From positions 2,790,001 to 2,854,000 of the forward strand of contig NC_063438.1 in NCBI RefSeq assembly GCF_020379485.1: a DNA stretch of 64,000 nucleotides, written 5' to 3'. Of this stretch, positions 11,632 to 23,629 are shown one piece after another. This stretch comes from Brassica napus (lineage: Eukaryota > Streptophyta > Magnoliopsida > Brassicales > Brassicaceae). Every line of letters begins with the position of its first letter. Position 1 is the stretch's first letter. Below the pieces are notes generated by a model. The model was not told the origin of the DNA and did no database searches. It saw only the letters and a program-made list of their open reading frames with translations. The position numbers were made by a program, and so were the translations under genes.

Positions 11632-14263
11632 ATGGTTTCCCCTGTCTCACTCTCCCTCATCCTCTCCTTCTCCTTCCTCTTCCTTTCACCTTCACTATCT
11701 TCCCCATCAGAGCTCGACATTCTCCTCGACATCAAATCCTCTCTCGACCCACAGAAACGCTTCCTCACTTCATGGACTCCGGACTCCGACCCTTGCTCCC
11801 CCGGCTCCTTCGACGGTGTCGCCTGCGACGGAAACCGCCGCGTAGCTAACATATCTCTCCAAGGAATGGGTCTAACCGGAACCATCCCTCCTTCCATCGG
11901 TCTCCTCACTAGCTTAACCGGTTTATACCTACACTTCAACTCCTTAACCGGTCAGATTCCTAAAGATATCTCAAATCTACCTTTCCTCGCCGATTTATAC
12001 CTCAACGTCAACAATCTCTCCGGTGAAATCCCTCCTCAAATCGGAGACTTAGACAATCTTCAAGGTCAGTCTTGTTTATGCATGCGTTCTTGAATTAGTC
12101 TTAACTCATTTATACTTCATTTATTACAGTAACAAGATCTTAAGTGTGTCCGGTTTGGTTTTCCTTCCTCTGTTTTTGTTTTTAAATGTATATTGAGAGT
12201 TTTGACACATGTTAAAAAATATTTTAAATTTTGACCATAAGTGTATTGTTTTTTTAATGAACTATTTTTATAATTTTTAACCAATCAAAAGTTAATAAAT
12301 ATGATTATTTTTATAGTTTACAATTTACTATTATTACATAATAAAAATTGTATTAATATGCATATTTTCATATATTTTTTTAAAAAAAGGAAGGAATATA
12401 ACAGTAGAAAAAAAGAGAGAGCTAGTCTTGTAACTGGTTTAGATTCTATATTGCTTTTTGCAGTTCTTCAGTTATGTTACAACAAGTTAAGTGGGAGTAT
12501 ACCAACACAGTTAGGTTCTCTCAACAAGATCACTGTCTTGGCTTTACAGTATAACCAACTCTCCGGTGCTATACCGGCAAGTTTAGGCGATATCCGTACG
12601 TTAACGAGGCTTGATTTGAGCTTCAACGATCTCTTTGGTCCTGTTCCGGTTAAACTCGCCGGTGCTCCTCTGCTTGAAGTTCTTGACATTCGCAACAACT
12701 CCTTCTCCGGCTTTGTTCCCTCTGGTAAAAAATACTTAAGATAACCGAACCAAACCAACGGCATAACCGGAACAAACCGGATCTAATTTCTTGTTTTTTT
12801 TGGGTGTTTTCAGGTTTGAAGAGGCTAAACAATGGGTTCCACTATACAAACAACCACGGTTTATGCGGAGATGGTTTCACAGATTTGAAACCTTGTACCG
12901 GTTCTAACGAACCGAACCTAAACCGTCCCGACCCAACAAACCCAAAGACTTTCAGAACAACCGATGATGTTAAACCGGAATCTGCAGACTTACAAAGAAG
13001 CAACTGCAGCAACAACAACGGCGGGTGCTCATCAAAAGCCTCTAAGTCAGCACCTTTGGGAGTCGTCATGGGACTAATAGGATCATTACTCGCAGTTGCA
13101 GTCTTCGCTGGCTCAACGTTCACATGGTACAGACGAAGGAAACAGAGGATTGGAAGCAGTCTTGATGCTATGGACAGTAGGGTAAGCACTGAGTACAACT
13201 TCAAAGAACCTTCCAGAAGAAAAAGCTCTTCTCCGTTGATCAGCTTAGAGTACTCGAGGGGTTGGGATCCCTTAGGTAGAGGACAGAACAGTAACAACAA
13301 CAGTGCGTTGTCTCAAGAAGTCTTTGACAGCTTTATGTTCAACCTCGAGGAGATTGAGAGAGCCACTCAGAGCTTCTCTGAGGTTAATCTGCTGGGGAAG
13401 AGTAACGTCTCTTCGGTTTATAAAGGTACCCTTAGAGACGGCTCTGTTGCAGCCATCAAATGTATAGCGAAATCGAGCTGTAAGTCAGATGAATCGGAGT
13501 TTCTCAGAGGGTTGAAGATGCTGACGTTGCTGAAGCACGAAAATTTAGTGAGGCTGAGAGGCTTTTGCTGCTCAAAAGGGAGAGGAGAGTGTTTCCTTAT
13601 CTACGAGTTCGTCCCTAATGGTAATCTCTTGCAGTATCTTGACGTCAAGGATGAGAGTGGTGATGTTCTTGAATGGACTACTCGAGTTACCATCATAAAT
13701 GGAATCGCCAGAGGTTAGTTCTTTCACAAACCAAACTCTGTTCTTGTAAGTGAAGTCTCATGTGTTTTTTTTTTCTTTCTTCAGGCATTGTTTACTTGCA
13801 TGGAGAGAATGGGAATAAGCCTGCAATAGTTCACCAGAATCTATCAGCAGAGAAGATCCTCATTGACCATTGGTATAATCCTTCTCTTGCGGACTCCGGT
13901 CTCCACAAGCTTTTCACAGATGATATCGTCTTCTCGAAGCTCAAAGCAAGTGCTGCGATGGGATACTTAGCTCCTGAGTACATAACTACAGGAAGGTTCA
14001 CTGACAAGAGCGACGTCTACGCCTTTGGTATGATTCTGTTGCAGATACTCAGTGGCAAAAGCAAAATCAGCCATTTGATGATCTTACAAGCTGTAGAGTC
14101 TGGAAGACTGAACGAAGATTTCATCGATCCAAATCTTAGAAAGAAGTTCCCGGAGACAGAAGCTGCTCAGCTCGCTAGACTTGGTCTTCTCTGCACTCAT
14201 GAATCCTCAAACCAGAGACCATCCATGGCAGATGTTGTGAAAGAACTGAATAAACTCTCATGA
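11632..14263 (+). CDS. LRR receptor-like protein with pseudokinase domain
   Basis: Exons 11632-12064, 12464-12724, 12814-13713 and 13785-14263 join in frame to give 690 residues. The start at 11632 opens a good signal peptide (MVSPVSLSLILSFSFLFL). An upstream in-frame ATG at 11548 would bury it. The order is: LRR N-terminal cap with paired cysteines, about five LRRs (to about residue 230), a juxtamembrane region, one membrane span near residues 315-337 followed by YRRRKQR, and a kinase domain from about 405 to 685. The VAIK lysine is kept (AAIKCIAK), but the glycine loop is GKSNVSSV, HRD is replaced by HQN and DFG by DSG. Catalysis is therefore unlikely, and signalling through partner kinases is the inferred role. 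The best match by memory is At2g45340. Confidence 0.93.
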
Positions 14264-14434
14264 TGTAACAATCTTATCTCCTTTGTAACTGTAGCTGATG
14301 TACTTAGGATGTAAAAACAAGTGCATGTGAATGAATATGTTGTGACATTGTCTTCATCTATTTACTCTGTTTTGTTCTTCATTTGATTCACAAGGGGTTG
14401 CAGAATAGGTTTACATCATGGTTGCACAATCGTT

Positions 14435-16267
14435 TTATCTACAAAGAAACTCATGGACTCTTCCATCAAGCTCAATCCAACTACATCCAGGAATCTTTTC
14501 TATATTTTTCTCCTTCATCATCGTTCTAACTCTACGAACATCCTTCCACATTCCATTACTAGCATACATGTTGGAGAGAAGCACATAGGAGCTCGGATTA
14601 TAGCCACCTTGCAAAATGAGGTGTTTCGCGACAAGCTCTCCCGTTTCAAACTCCTTATGGTGACTACAAGCGGTGAGAAACGTTCTCCAGATGACATCGT
14701 TTGGCTCAATTGGCATTCCCTCTATCAAGTTTCTCGCCAGCTCTATACTTCCTGATCTCGCTAGTATGTCCACCATACATCCATAGTGTTGCAGTCTCGG
14801 TTCTATCTTGTGTTTTCTCCTCATGAGCTCAAAGCAGAGAAGGCCTTCCTTCACCAAACCAGAGTGGCTGCATGCGTTTAGGACTCCAACGAAAGTGATA
14901 TGGTCAGGCTTTATGGAGCGTCTTTCAATCTGTAAGAGCATGTCGAATGCGGATTCTCCAAGACCGTGAACAGCTAGCCCACCAATCATGGCGTTCCAGT
15001 GATCGATACTTTTGCTTTCGATTCCCTCGAAAACTCCCATGGCGTGTTGTATGCTTCCGCATTTCGAGTACATATCGATAAGAGCAACTCCGAGTTTTCC
15101 ACTTAAAGGAAACTGTTTCTCCACAATGTACAGATGCATATCAATGGCTTTGGATAATCTACCAAGCTGAGCAATAGCAGAGAGAACTATCACTAAACTC
15201 GTTTCATCTGGTGTTAAGTGACTCTCCTTTTCCATGTGGTTAAATACTTCAAGAGCTTCCATGTGATACCTGTTTTGAACGTAACCACTCATCATAGAGT
15301 TATACGCCACAACATCTCTATGTGGCATTTGGTCAAACAGAGTCTTAGCCTCATGAACCAAACCTAACTTCCCATACCCATCGATCATAATAGCCCAAGT
15401 AACCACATCCCTTCTCGGCATCACATCGAATAAACCTTTAGCATCCTCAATCCTCCCATGCTTTACATATCCACCGATCATCGAGTTCCACGAAATCAAG
15501 TCCTTCTCCGGCATTTCATCAAACAGCTTCGCCGCCACGTTAACTCCATCTGCTCTCTGAGCATACCCGCCGATCATAGAGTTCCAAGTTATCAAATTCC
15601 TCTTCTCCCTCGGCATCAAACCAAACAGCTCGCCCGCGGATTCAACCAATCCACATTTAACATAACCATCGATCATCGAGTTATAAGAAACAGAGTCTCT
15701 CTGAGGCATTCTATCGAACACCTGCCGCGCGAACCCCAAACAACCGCACTTTATATACAACCCGATCAAGCAGTTCTGGAGGAACAGATCCGACCAAGTT
15801 CCAGTCTTTATCAAAAACCCATGAACCTGCGTCCCTTCCTTCACAAACCCTAACCTCGAGCACGCTTTCAAAGCGAGAGAGAGCGAGAATTTATCCACGG
15901 GAACACTGCTCTCGAGCATCAAACAGACCAAGAACAGAGCTTTCCTCGGATCGACTCCGTGAGAGTGAGATTTGATCACTGCGTTCCATAGAAACGGATC
16001 TTCCACCTCTCCGGAAGAAGATACATGATGCTCGTGGAAGACACAACGCGCGAATTCAGCGAGAAACGGGCGGCGAGAGGAGGAGGAGGCGGAGGCGAAG
16101 GCGAGGACGATCCTCGTCGTGAGATCGGGGTTTTTGATGAGTCCCGTCGTGATCAATCGAGCATGGAGTTTGTTTAAGTCGTGTGATGTTTTGCAGGCTC
16201 CGAGGAGGTGGATGGTGGGTGAAATCGAACTCCATGGATGATGACGAGAGTGCGCGAAGACGAGCAT
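14435..16267 (-). CDS. CRR4: PPR protein, CRR4-like plastid RNA-editing factor
   Basis: One intronless frame of 610 codons. It has a run of PPR repeats (for example SYNSMIDGYVKCGLVESA, then DLISWNSMIGGYVKHGRI) followed by E and E+ type C-terminal motifs (CSWIELDGRVHEF) and no DYW domain. This is the PLS-E class that binds plastid or mitochondrial transcripts at C-to-U editing sites. Close agreement with remembered A. thaliana CRR4 (At2g45350) suggests the same job: creating the ndhD start codon for the chloroplast NDH complex. The reading ends HEFLCR. A one-base shift there would read HEFFVD and run about ten codons on, so the last residues appear altered relative to the A. thaliana form. The gene is tail to tail with the LRR receptor gene, stops 172 bp apart. 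Confidence 0.92.
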   Translation of the reverse strand: MLVFAHSRHHPWSSISPTIHLLGACKTSHDLNKLHARLITTGLIKNPDLTTRIVLAFASASSSSRRPFLAEFARCVFHEHHVSSSGEVEDPFLWNAVIKSHSHGVDPRKALFLVCLMLESSVPVDKFSLSLALKACSRLGFVKEGTQVHGFLIKTGTWSDLFLQNCLIGLYIKCGCLGFARQVFDRMPQRDSVSYNSMIDGYVKCGLVESAGELFGLMPREKRNLITWNSMIGGYAQRADGVNVAAKLFDEMPEKDLISWNSMIGGYVKHGRIEDAKGLFDVMPRRDVVTWAIMIDGYGKLGLVHEAKTLFDQMPHRDVVAYNSMMSGYVQNRYHMEALEVFNHMEKESHLTPDETSLVIVLSAIAQLGRLSKAIDMHLYIVEKQFPLSGKLGVALIDMYSKCGSIQHAMGVFEGIESKSIDHWNAMIGGLAVHGLGESAFDMLLQIERRSIKPDHITFVGVLNACSHSGLVKEGLLCFELMRRKHKIEPRLQHYGCMVDILARSGSIELARNLIEGMPIEPNDVIWRTFLTACSHHKEFETGELVAKHLILQGGYNPSSYVLLSNMYASNGMWKDVRRVRTMMKEKNIEKIPGCSWIELDGRVHEFLCR

Positions 16268-18988
16268 TTCTGTTAGGAGATAAAACAGGATTGGGTTTAT
16301 GTTCGTTTAACGGTTATGTATTGTCTACGTGGAATATTAGTTAAACGACGCCGTGTAGTGTTGGCTCTCAAATTGTGGCCCTGAGAGTTTGGAGTTAAGA
16401 GTCCAATAGTAAAAATTAGAAATCGTTCAAAGCCCACCATGACAACTGTCTAGTAATCAGTTCTTGACCAGACCAGTACTTGAGGTGTTTTTGATAACTA
16501 TATACCTCTCCTTTATGTCTTTGAACACTTCAAAAACATTGAGCCTTAGCCCCATTTTTTCCATGCATTTGGATCAGCGCATTCCCCAGTACTGCTAGGG
16601 TTTTAGATTTTTGTGTAACCATTTTCGTGTAACCATTTTCGTGTAATAAAGATGTTTTGAAAAAAGTTTTGATGTTTTAAAATATTAGACGTTTTGATAC
16701 TTTAAAAGTACTTTAACTTTATTGAAAATTGGTTAACTTATAATATTTTACTATTTATGATTGTTAACTTATTATCAATTTATGTATTTGTGTAAAATAT
16801 TTTATATTATGGAACAGATGGAGTAATAGTTAAAGGTTTATTTTTTAAAAAATATATGTATATTTTAATAAAAACTTAATAAAAAGTCCAAAATATTTTA
16901 TATGAACATGTATATTTTAATTTTATCATAATTATTTAAGAAATTTACTTACAGCACTTTTTAAAAATAGTTAGTAAATTTTTTAATAAATATTAGATTT
17001 AAGAGTTTTTTTTTGACCAAATGTCAATAAAATTATTGAACCGGCCCTAACTTGTTTGGGGTGGCTATTTGATGCATCCTCAAGTACCATATATGTCTCC
17101 GTCTAGTATGAAACGGAACGAGTTTTGATCCATATTCCCACGTTTAATTTGCATATAGATTGACAAGTTTTGTGCGCAGTAAGGTCCCTAATGTCTTTAT
17201 TGCACTCCATTTCTTAATTTCCTTAAGGAGAGATAGAGACAGCAAAACAGAAAGAATAGAATTAGACTAACATTCGCGTTCAACTTCGAAGCATATTCCT
17301 CTACAAGAATTAGATACATCTTAAAATATAGGTCCATGAAAAACTATGTCCGGATGTTAAGATAGTGATAAGCACTGACTTCCTCGCAAGTCATAGTCAG
17401 GATGGAGTGCTACGATATATCTTGCGTTTATCCCCTTTATCAAATTGGTTATTTATAAATATAGCATATATTTTAGTGCAAAGTTGCAATTAAAAAATCG
17501 CGCTTGATTAGTATAAAACGAAAGCGCTTATTTGTCGTTTACTCAATAATAAATCTAATTAGAATCATGCCAAATTCCAAATTTATTAGTTTTAGGGTAC
17601 TTGATTAGATATTGGTTCTTCTTGCTATATCAGGAGCCATACATGCCTGTCTCAACCAAAATAGTATACTATGAGCAACTAGTATCCAATTTAAGTGACT
17701 ATACGGTAATTCAAATTATGGCTACACGACATATTGACAAGTACACTTATTCGAGAGTTAATTACTTAATTATCATATATAATTAATCAGTGAAGTGAAT
17801 ATATGGTTAAAACCACAACCACAAATATATATATATATATAGCTTAAAATTTAAGTTTTATTTTTGCTAAAATTTGGCTTAAAATTTAAGTTTTGAAAGA
17901 TTTCATAGGTTTAGTTAGTTTATCCATACAATTCAATCAACACAGTGCAAGATTAAGAAAGAAAGTATATATATAGTTATTATATGGTACGTGTATAATA
18001 AACCAAACTAAGCGGCGATGAAAATACGTCTATATATGTTTGATGTTATGTAAGTTACATTTGGTTGGCACTTGGCACAATGAAAGCGAGTGTCAAAGAA
18101 AAAACAAATATGAATCGTCATTATGTTGAAATACAAATGCTTGACTCAAAGATTAAAAACGAACAAAATAAAGAAAAAAAATCAAAGATTGAGGCTGACC
18201 ATCCATGTAACAAGTCCAGAATGTCGCGATCAAATCTTCTAATCTACGTACGTATATCTTTTACACTCGACCCTTATGACGAAAACGAAACAAGTACCTA
18301 AATAAAAGCAATCAACTAAAAGTTTGACAAACATAGCTAGTTGATAAAAAAATGTAATAATTTCATGTTTACAATAAATAAGTCTTATATTTCTGCGTAT
18401 ATAATCGCTTGTGTAAATTATATGAGAGATTAATATTATACTAGCCTAATTAGGTAAACTAACAATAACTGATTTTAGATATTATATATACTTTTTGGAC
18501 AAATAAATGAAAGTATAATATAGCTATCGCCCATGGATTTTACTTACATATACAGATGATGGTTTAGAAAAACCATTAGAAGTATCTATCTCAAGTAAAA
18601 CAAAAAAAAGTTATATTTTTATTAGGTGGATATTTCAAGTGATGAGAATTCTATACAGAATATCTTAAAGGCCGACGCAAATTGAAGAGATATTATTCAT
18701 CCAGGGTAAAAAAATTTACCCTAAACGTAGACATACCAAGTTCGAAATCCCAACATTTATAATGAAAAAAATTAGCATAAGAATTTCTTGCATTCAAAAA
18801 AAGAATTTATTAATATTAAGAAGAAATAATGAAGATGATAAATAAAAAGTAATAAGTGGCAGCCATGGCACCAATTGACACGTTGTTAATTCAGCATAAG
18901 CAAATGTCAACGCTCCGTCTGTCTATTTATATGATAACCAAACGTCTTACTCATTCTCAAACTCATACAAACTCCATTCACTCTCAAC
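16268..18988. other. Intergenic DNA with a MITE remnant
   Basis: AT-rich. About 16665-16830 looks like an eroded MITE: the right end reads GGAACAGATGGAGTAAT, a degraded form of the common CTCCATCTGTTCC terminus, and the left end shares GTTTTGA-type sequence. A TA run lies at 17826-17841. No gene was found. Confidence 0.4.
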
Positions 18989-19751
18989 ATGAAGCTTGTT
19001 TGGTCGCCCGAAACCGCCTCTGACGCCTACATTGACACCGTTAGATCAGTATGTGATTTAGCTTAAAAACCATATATGATATTGTCACATATGTGTATAT
19101 TTATTTATCCTACGTAAATATTTGCATCTATATATGTGTGTATAGTGTAAGAACTACAAAGAATCAGGAGTGGCGGAGTTCTTATCAGCTACAGCCGCTG
19201 GATGGAACGCGAGGCTAATCGTCGAGACATGGTCACGCGGGGATCCAGTCGCGACCAGCGTGGGACTAGCGGTTGCTGCAGCTCACACGTCAGGGAGACA
19301 TGTGTGCATAGTACAAGATGAGCAGTCGAAACATGAGTACGTATTAGCCATGAGAGGAGTGGTTACTACGGAAGCTACGGAGGTCGTGGTGGTCATAGAA
19401 TCTACAGAGAACACTATGGAGGAGTTTCCCGGCGTGGAGTTCTTGGTGGTGGACTCAAAGCGACGAGAGTTCTTAAGAACGCTGAGGTCTGCGAAATTAA
19501 GCAACAAGGGCGCCGTTTTAGTGTGTAAAAACGCCGCGCAGAGAGCGATCTCTCGTTTCAAATGGCAAGATGTGTTGAAAGGAGAGACACGTGTAGCGAG
19601 ATCCGTGTTTTTGCCTGTTGGGAATGGGTTAGATATCGCACACGTGGGAGCTATCGGTGGTCTCCAACGTGGTGACTCAAGAAAGCATCCTAGCCGTTGG
19701 ATAAGACACGTGGATCATCTATCGGGAGAGGAGCATTTGTTCAGACGTTAG
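18989..19751 (+). CDS. DUF1442 family protein
   Basis: Exon 1 (18989-19048) encodes MKLVWSPETASDAYIDTVRS. Exon 2 (19146-19751) starts CKNYKESGVAEFLSATAAGW and ends FRR before TAG, giving 221 residues, typical of this plant-specific family. The alternating Rossmann-like pattern (NARLIVETWS, HVCIVQD, VEFLVVDS, GAVLVCKNA) resembles SAM-dependent methyltransferase folds, but I see no proof of enzymatic activity. The biochemical role is unknown. The donor and acceptor are both canonical. Relatives from memory are At2g45360 and At3g60780, which are duplicates of each other and fit this position. A short CAACATGAAG start context follows a TATTTATATGATA region near 18925. Confidence 0.9.
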
Positions 19752-19866
19752 AATTGGAATTTACTCTTTTTTACCCTTTATGATGTCTAATGATGTAAAT
19801 AAACATCCAAACAACAAAATTAATTTCTCATAATCAACATGTCTACACGATGTAAAATTATTGATA

Positions 19867-20830
19867 CTAGAGATTTTGCCCGGGCTACGCCCGGGTTTAT
19901 TCAAATAACCTTATATTTAACATTTGTATTACAAAATATTATTTCTATGTTATAAGAATATAAATAGAAATTGAATTAGAAATGAGTAAAACTTACAATT
20001 TTGTTTTACTATCTAAAATATGTATGGGATGGTAAACAAATGCAAAATTAATATATAATTTGTTAAACCGTAGTTATTATCCAAAGTATCTTTTCTTACA
20101 TATTTAGATTATTAAGTAAATATATTATTAATCTCCACATCAAATATTTCTTTGTTATATGTATTATTTCTATTAATCTTTTAGTAATCATGTCTAACTC
20201 TTTATTAAAAGTTCAAATATTCTATACTAATATTTTTTTTTAAACTTTCTCTTATTTTATGTATCATATATTTGTTTATACATCATCTGATTTAATTAAA
20301 ATTTTAATTTCATATATATGTATATATATGTTCATTAAAAAAATCATAAAATGTGTAACCACTTTGAATATTTAAATATGTAAATTTATGCCAAAAAGTG
20401 ATTCAATAATTTTTTGAAATTTCGAAACTATAATTTATTTTCAATATTGTTTTTTGGTATTTATTATTTTGTAAATAATTTTTTTATTATAAAAATGCAA
20501 AATTAATGATTCAATGTTCAGTTATAAATAAATGTACTTTGGATATTAGTTTATTTATTATGGTACTTCGGATATTAAATAAAATGTAAAATAAAAGTAC
20601 TTTGTATGGTCAAATATTTTATGTTTAAATTTTTGTGGAAATATATGATACTATTATTAAAAAATACCAAAATAACTAAAAGTTTGACATAGAAATGACG
20701 GCGGTGAGAAATCTTGCAGTTCTTTTTTATTTGTTGATGACTTGCTTTCGGCTTCTTGTGAATATTCTTCACCCAATATTTTCTATTTTTTACGGAGAAA
20801 CATTGAAATAGAAGTCAATAAGAAAGCATG
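19867..20830 (-). mobile_element. Helitron 3' terminus (minus strand), extent uncertain
   Basis: Reading the minus strand, a perfect 7-bp stem with 3-base loop (CCCGGGC GTA GCCCGGG, plus 19879-19895) is followed a few bases later by CTAG at 19870-19867 and then T. That is the hairpin plus CTRR|T ending of a Helitron. The sequence to the right is AT-rich and shows no coding frame. I did not find a TC start, so the right limit given is a guess. Confidence 0.6.
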
Positions 20831-22140
20831 CCTAAGGATCGTTCTATATGAGACGAAATAGCGTTAACAAAAGTAAAAAACATTGAGCTTCAGACCAAGC
20901 TCAACAAATCGAAGACATTGTTTTTGTTTCCAAAAATATAAGTGAATACACATAAAAGTATGGCCGCTTGTTGTAGATAGATACATACGGAACACCTTAT
21001 TATAGACATAAACGGTAAATTTCTGAGATTATGGTTTCAATGAAGTGAGAACATGTTTTCAGGCATCATTTCCTCGTATGAGATGACCAATCTATGCCTC
21101 GACTACCTTTTTGTACTTGTAGACTTATTCCTCGTTTTTATATCTGCATCAATAGAGGAAGAAAATGAGTTGTGTTATAAAAATAGCAGTACGGTTTGAC
21201 TGTCCGAATCAAAGTCTCTTTTAGATTGGAGTAAATTTTCTTGCTAAAAAAAAGTAGTAGTTCAGTTACAAAAAAATAGCAGTACAGTGGTGTTAATATT
21301 GAGTGAATTATATGTCTTCCTAACCTTTTAGAGATGGAAGACTATAGTAGATTCCTTATACACAACTGTTCTATACTCTTCTAGGACTAATGTTTTTCCC
21401 TTGAAAACAAATAACAAATATATAAAAAAAATACAAAAACAAAACAGAAAACAAATATTTTGCAGATTGGATTATAATATTTATATTATTTCCTTTTCCA
21501 AAGCTCCACATTTAATTAAAAAAAAATCTGTTTAAGAAATATACTTTTACATCTCCAATTCATTAATTAATGATAAATTTTTAATTTCAAAAATACCAAT
21601 TAGGTTTATTGAAATTATATTGTTAAAAATTGTGAAAATTAGTTAATTACAACAGAATAATAAATTAATCAAAATGTAATATATATTTTCTTAATATGTG
21701 TGAAAATTTAAAATTTATCTGTTTTTTGAATCAGATAGAATATAATTTATTAGGATGTTCCCCCAATAAGTAGCCACAAATAGAAGAGTATAGCAAAACA
21801 ATTGTTTTGATAAATACACATCTTTAATTTTTAAAATCTCAATCACATCCAACATTATTCCATTTGATGTGGATCTCAATATTTAAAATAGTAACCTTAT
21901 TATAGCTCGCACAGTCCATAAGGGAAAGTAAGAGTTGTGTAAAACCAAAAGCAATTAAAGTAAGAGTTATGTAAAACCAAAACCATAAGGGAAAGTAAGA
22001 GTTATGTAAAACTAATAGTTCAGGAAAGGTTTTAGAAATTAAGATGGGAACTTCCAATCAACAGCAATTAAAGTGCAACCAAAAGTAAAAAATTGTCATA
22101 GCAACAGATGAAGTAAATGTTCCAATGATGACACAAAGCG
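20831..22140. other. Intergenic DNA with a short tandem repeat
   Basis: AT-rich. Three imperfect copies of AGTAAGAGTTATGTAAAAC occur at about 21917-22015, two of them preceded by CATAAGGGAA. No gene was seen. Confidence 0.5.
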
Positions 22141-22337
22141 GCAATTTAGTGAGTACGTGGAGGCAGGGAGGTCTTATTAGGTGCTACGCCTAGGACATCT
22201 GTCTTCCTTCTCTGCTTTTCTCTCCCTCTCCTTGGTTGATGAATTTGCCTCACAAGAAAACCTCCCAAGCTTCTTGAACCTTCGGTAGAGTTAGCAGCAT
22301 CACTGACTGGAGAGAGGCGGTGGCCCACATCTAGCGC

Positions 22338-23343
22338 CTAGCTTGGATTGTCCACTGTTGTTTTCCGAGGTGGAAGGAGCGCAGGACAAACAACTTTGGT
22401 GACTATGATGGTCTGCCTTTTGGATGTAAAATTGCATGGGATAACTTTGACCCTGAACTTGTGTGACTGGCCGCTTGCATCAACCAAACAATGCGGAGTT
22501 GGAACCTCTTCCTCACCAACCAACTCTCCATTAGCCTGAGATATATATAACTCACTAATACTAAACGTGAGTTTCAATAGGTGGGGGAGGTGAAGATTAA
22601 ACCCAATTTAAGATACCTCCCAAGTAATTGTCGAGTAAGTCAGAAGCTTGTCTTCTGGTACGTTCAGTGCCTGCATCTCCAAGGAGTACGAAGCTGGCTT
22701 TGTCACCACTGTTGTACACAGATATCTCAGCACGGAACCTGTAATTGTAACGAAAATGTTTTACCAAAAAAAAACAGAGAGGAGTTGGTGAACTAAAAAT
22801 ACTTTGCAACATCAGAATAGTAGATTGAGGTTCGTCAGTGTAACTGTGTGTGTGAGTGACATTACTTCACAACCCCGGTAACATTCTCACATCAACGATG
22901 TTGGCCCTTTGTAATACCATCTGGGATTTCTTTCGACATCGTCAACTGTCTCTGTGCTAGAAAAAGCATTCAACATTTATTAGAGCAAAAAAAAAAGTTA
23001 AACAATTAGGATGTAAGTATACTATTCAGGCGGGAGTGAAATGTGGCTGTACCTGAACGGATTCATTGTTCATGAAGGTGACTATCGCACCAATTGTGAG
23101 GGTTTCAAACTTCGTTATCTTCGATGTGTTCACCAGTTCAGACGCGTTAGGATACAGCTACCATGCAACACGATATATTGTTCAGGTGGAAGGAAGACAT
23201 TGGAAAGTTTTTAAAGCAGAAGCACAGACCAAGATAGATACTGAATTGGTCGGCTGACCTCAAAGAAAAAGAAGGAGATGAAACGAAACCTTGTGGAGTA
23301 TTGATTGTGTAGAAGTGGATGATTAGAACTCAGTCGCTATGGT
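22338..23343 (-). pseudogene. RPA1-like (C-terminal OB-fold) pseudogene
   Basis: Minus-strand pieces match the C-terminal DNA-binding OB-fold of RPA 70-kDa-like proteins: RWYYKGP near 22895; CENVTGVVK near 22870; an exon (22738-22617) with FRAEISVYNSGDKASFVLLGDAG; and a last exon (22535-22338) with HKFRVKVIPCNFTSKRQTI, then TAG. Some junctions do not keep frame: the piece with RWYYKGP meets a stop before CENVTG, and the exon ending NYLGG joins the last exon out of phase. The first two OB-folds are missing. The copy is therefore probably dead. A possible Helitron-like start (TCACACTACTAAAAGGGAG on the minus strand, near 23592) lies upstream but lacks the expected preceding A. Confidence 0.65.
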
Positions 23344-23629
23344 TTCAAGAGGAGAAGACGAAGTGGTAGAGGAGAAGAGCCTAGTCAATTCTGCGTCGTA
23401 GATTTTTAGGTTTCTAGGTTTAGTTCAATGAAATATAAAGCCCAAACTTAAATCAATCGAAGCCCACACACCTAAGTTCACTGTAGACAAACTTTAAGCC
23501 CAGACCCAAAAATAAAATGTTCTGATTGGTTGAATATTTTTGATGACGTGGCATGCTTAGATTTTGAGGAAATCTCCCTTTTAGTAGTGTGACTACTTCT
23601 TCATACACGATGTAACATTTCTCATGATT

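Noticed and set aside
11622..11939. 105-codon antisense frame
   Set aside because: Shadow of the LRR receptor exon 1.
12100..12460. Possible MITE in intron 1 of the LRR receptor gene
   Set aside because: It has typical internal phrases (ACCAATCAAAAG) but no paired ends that I could define.
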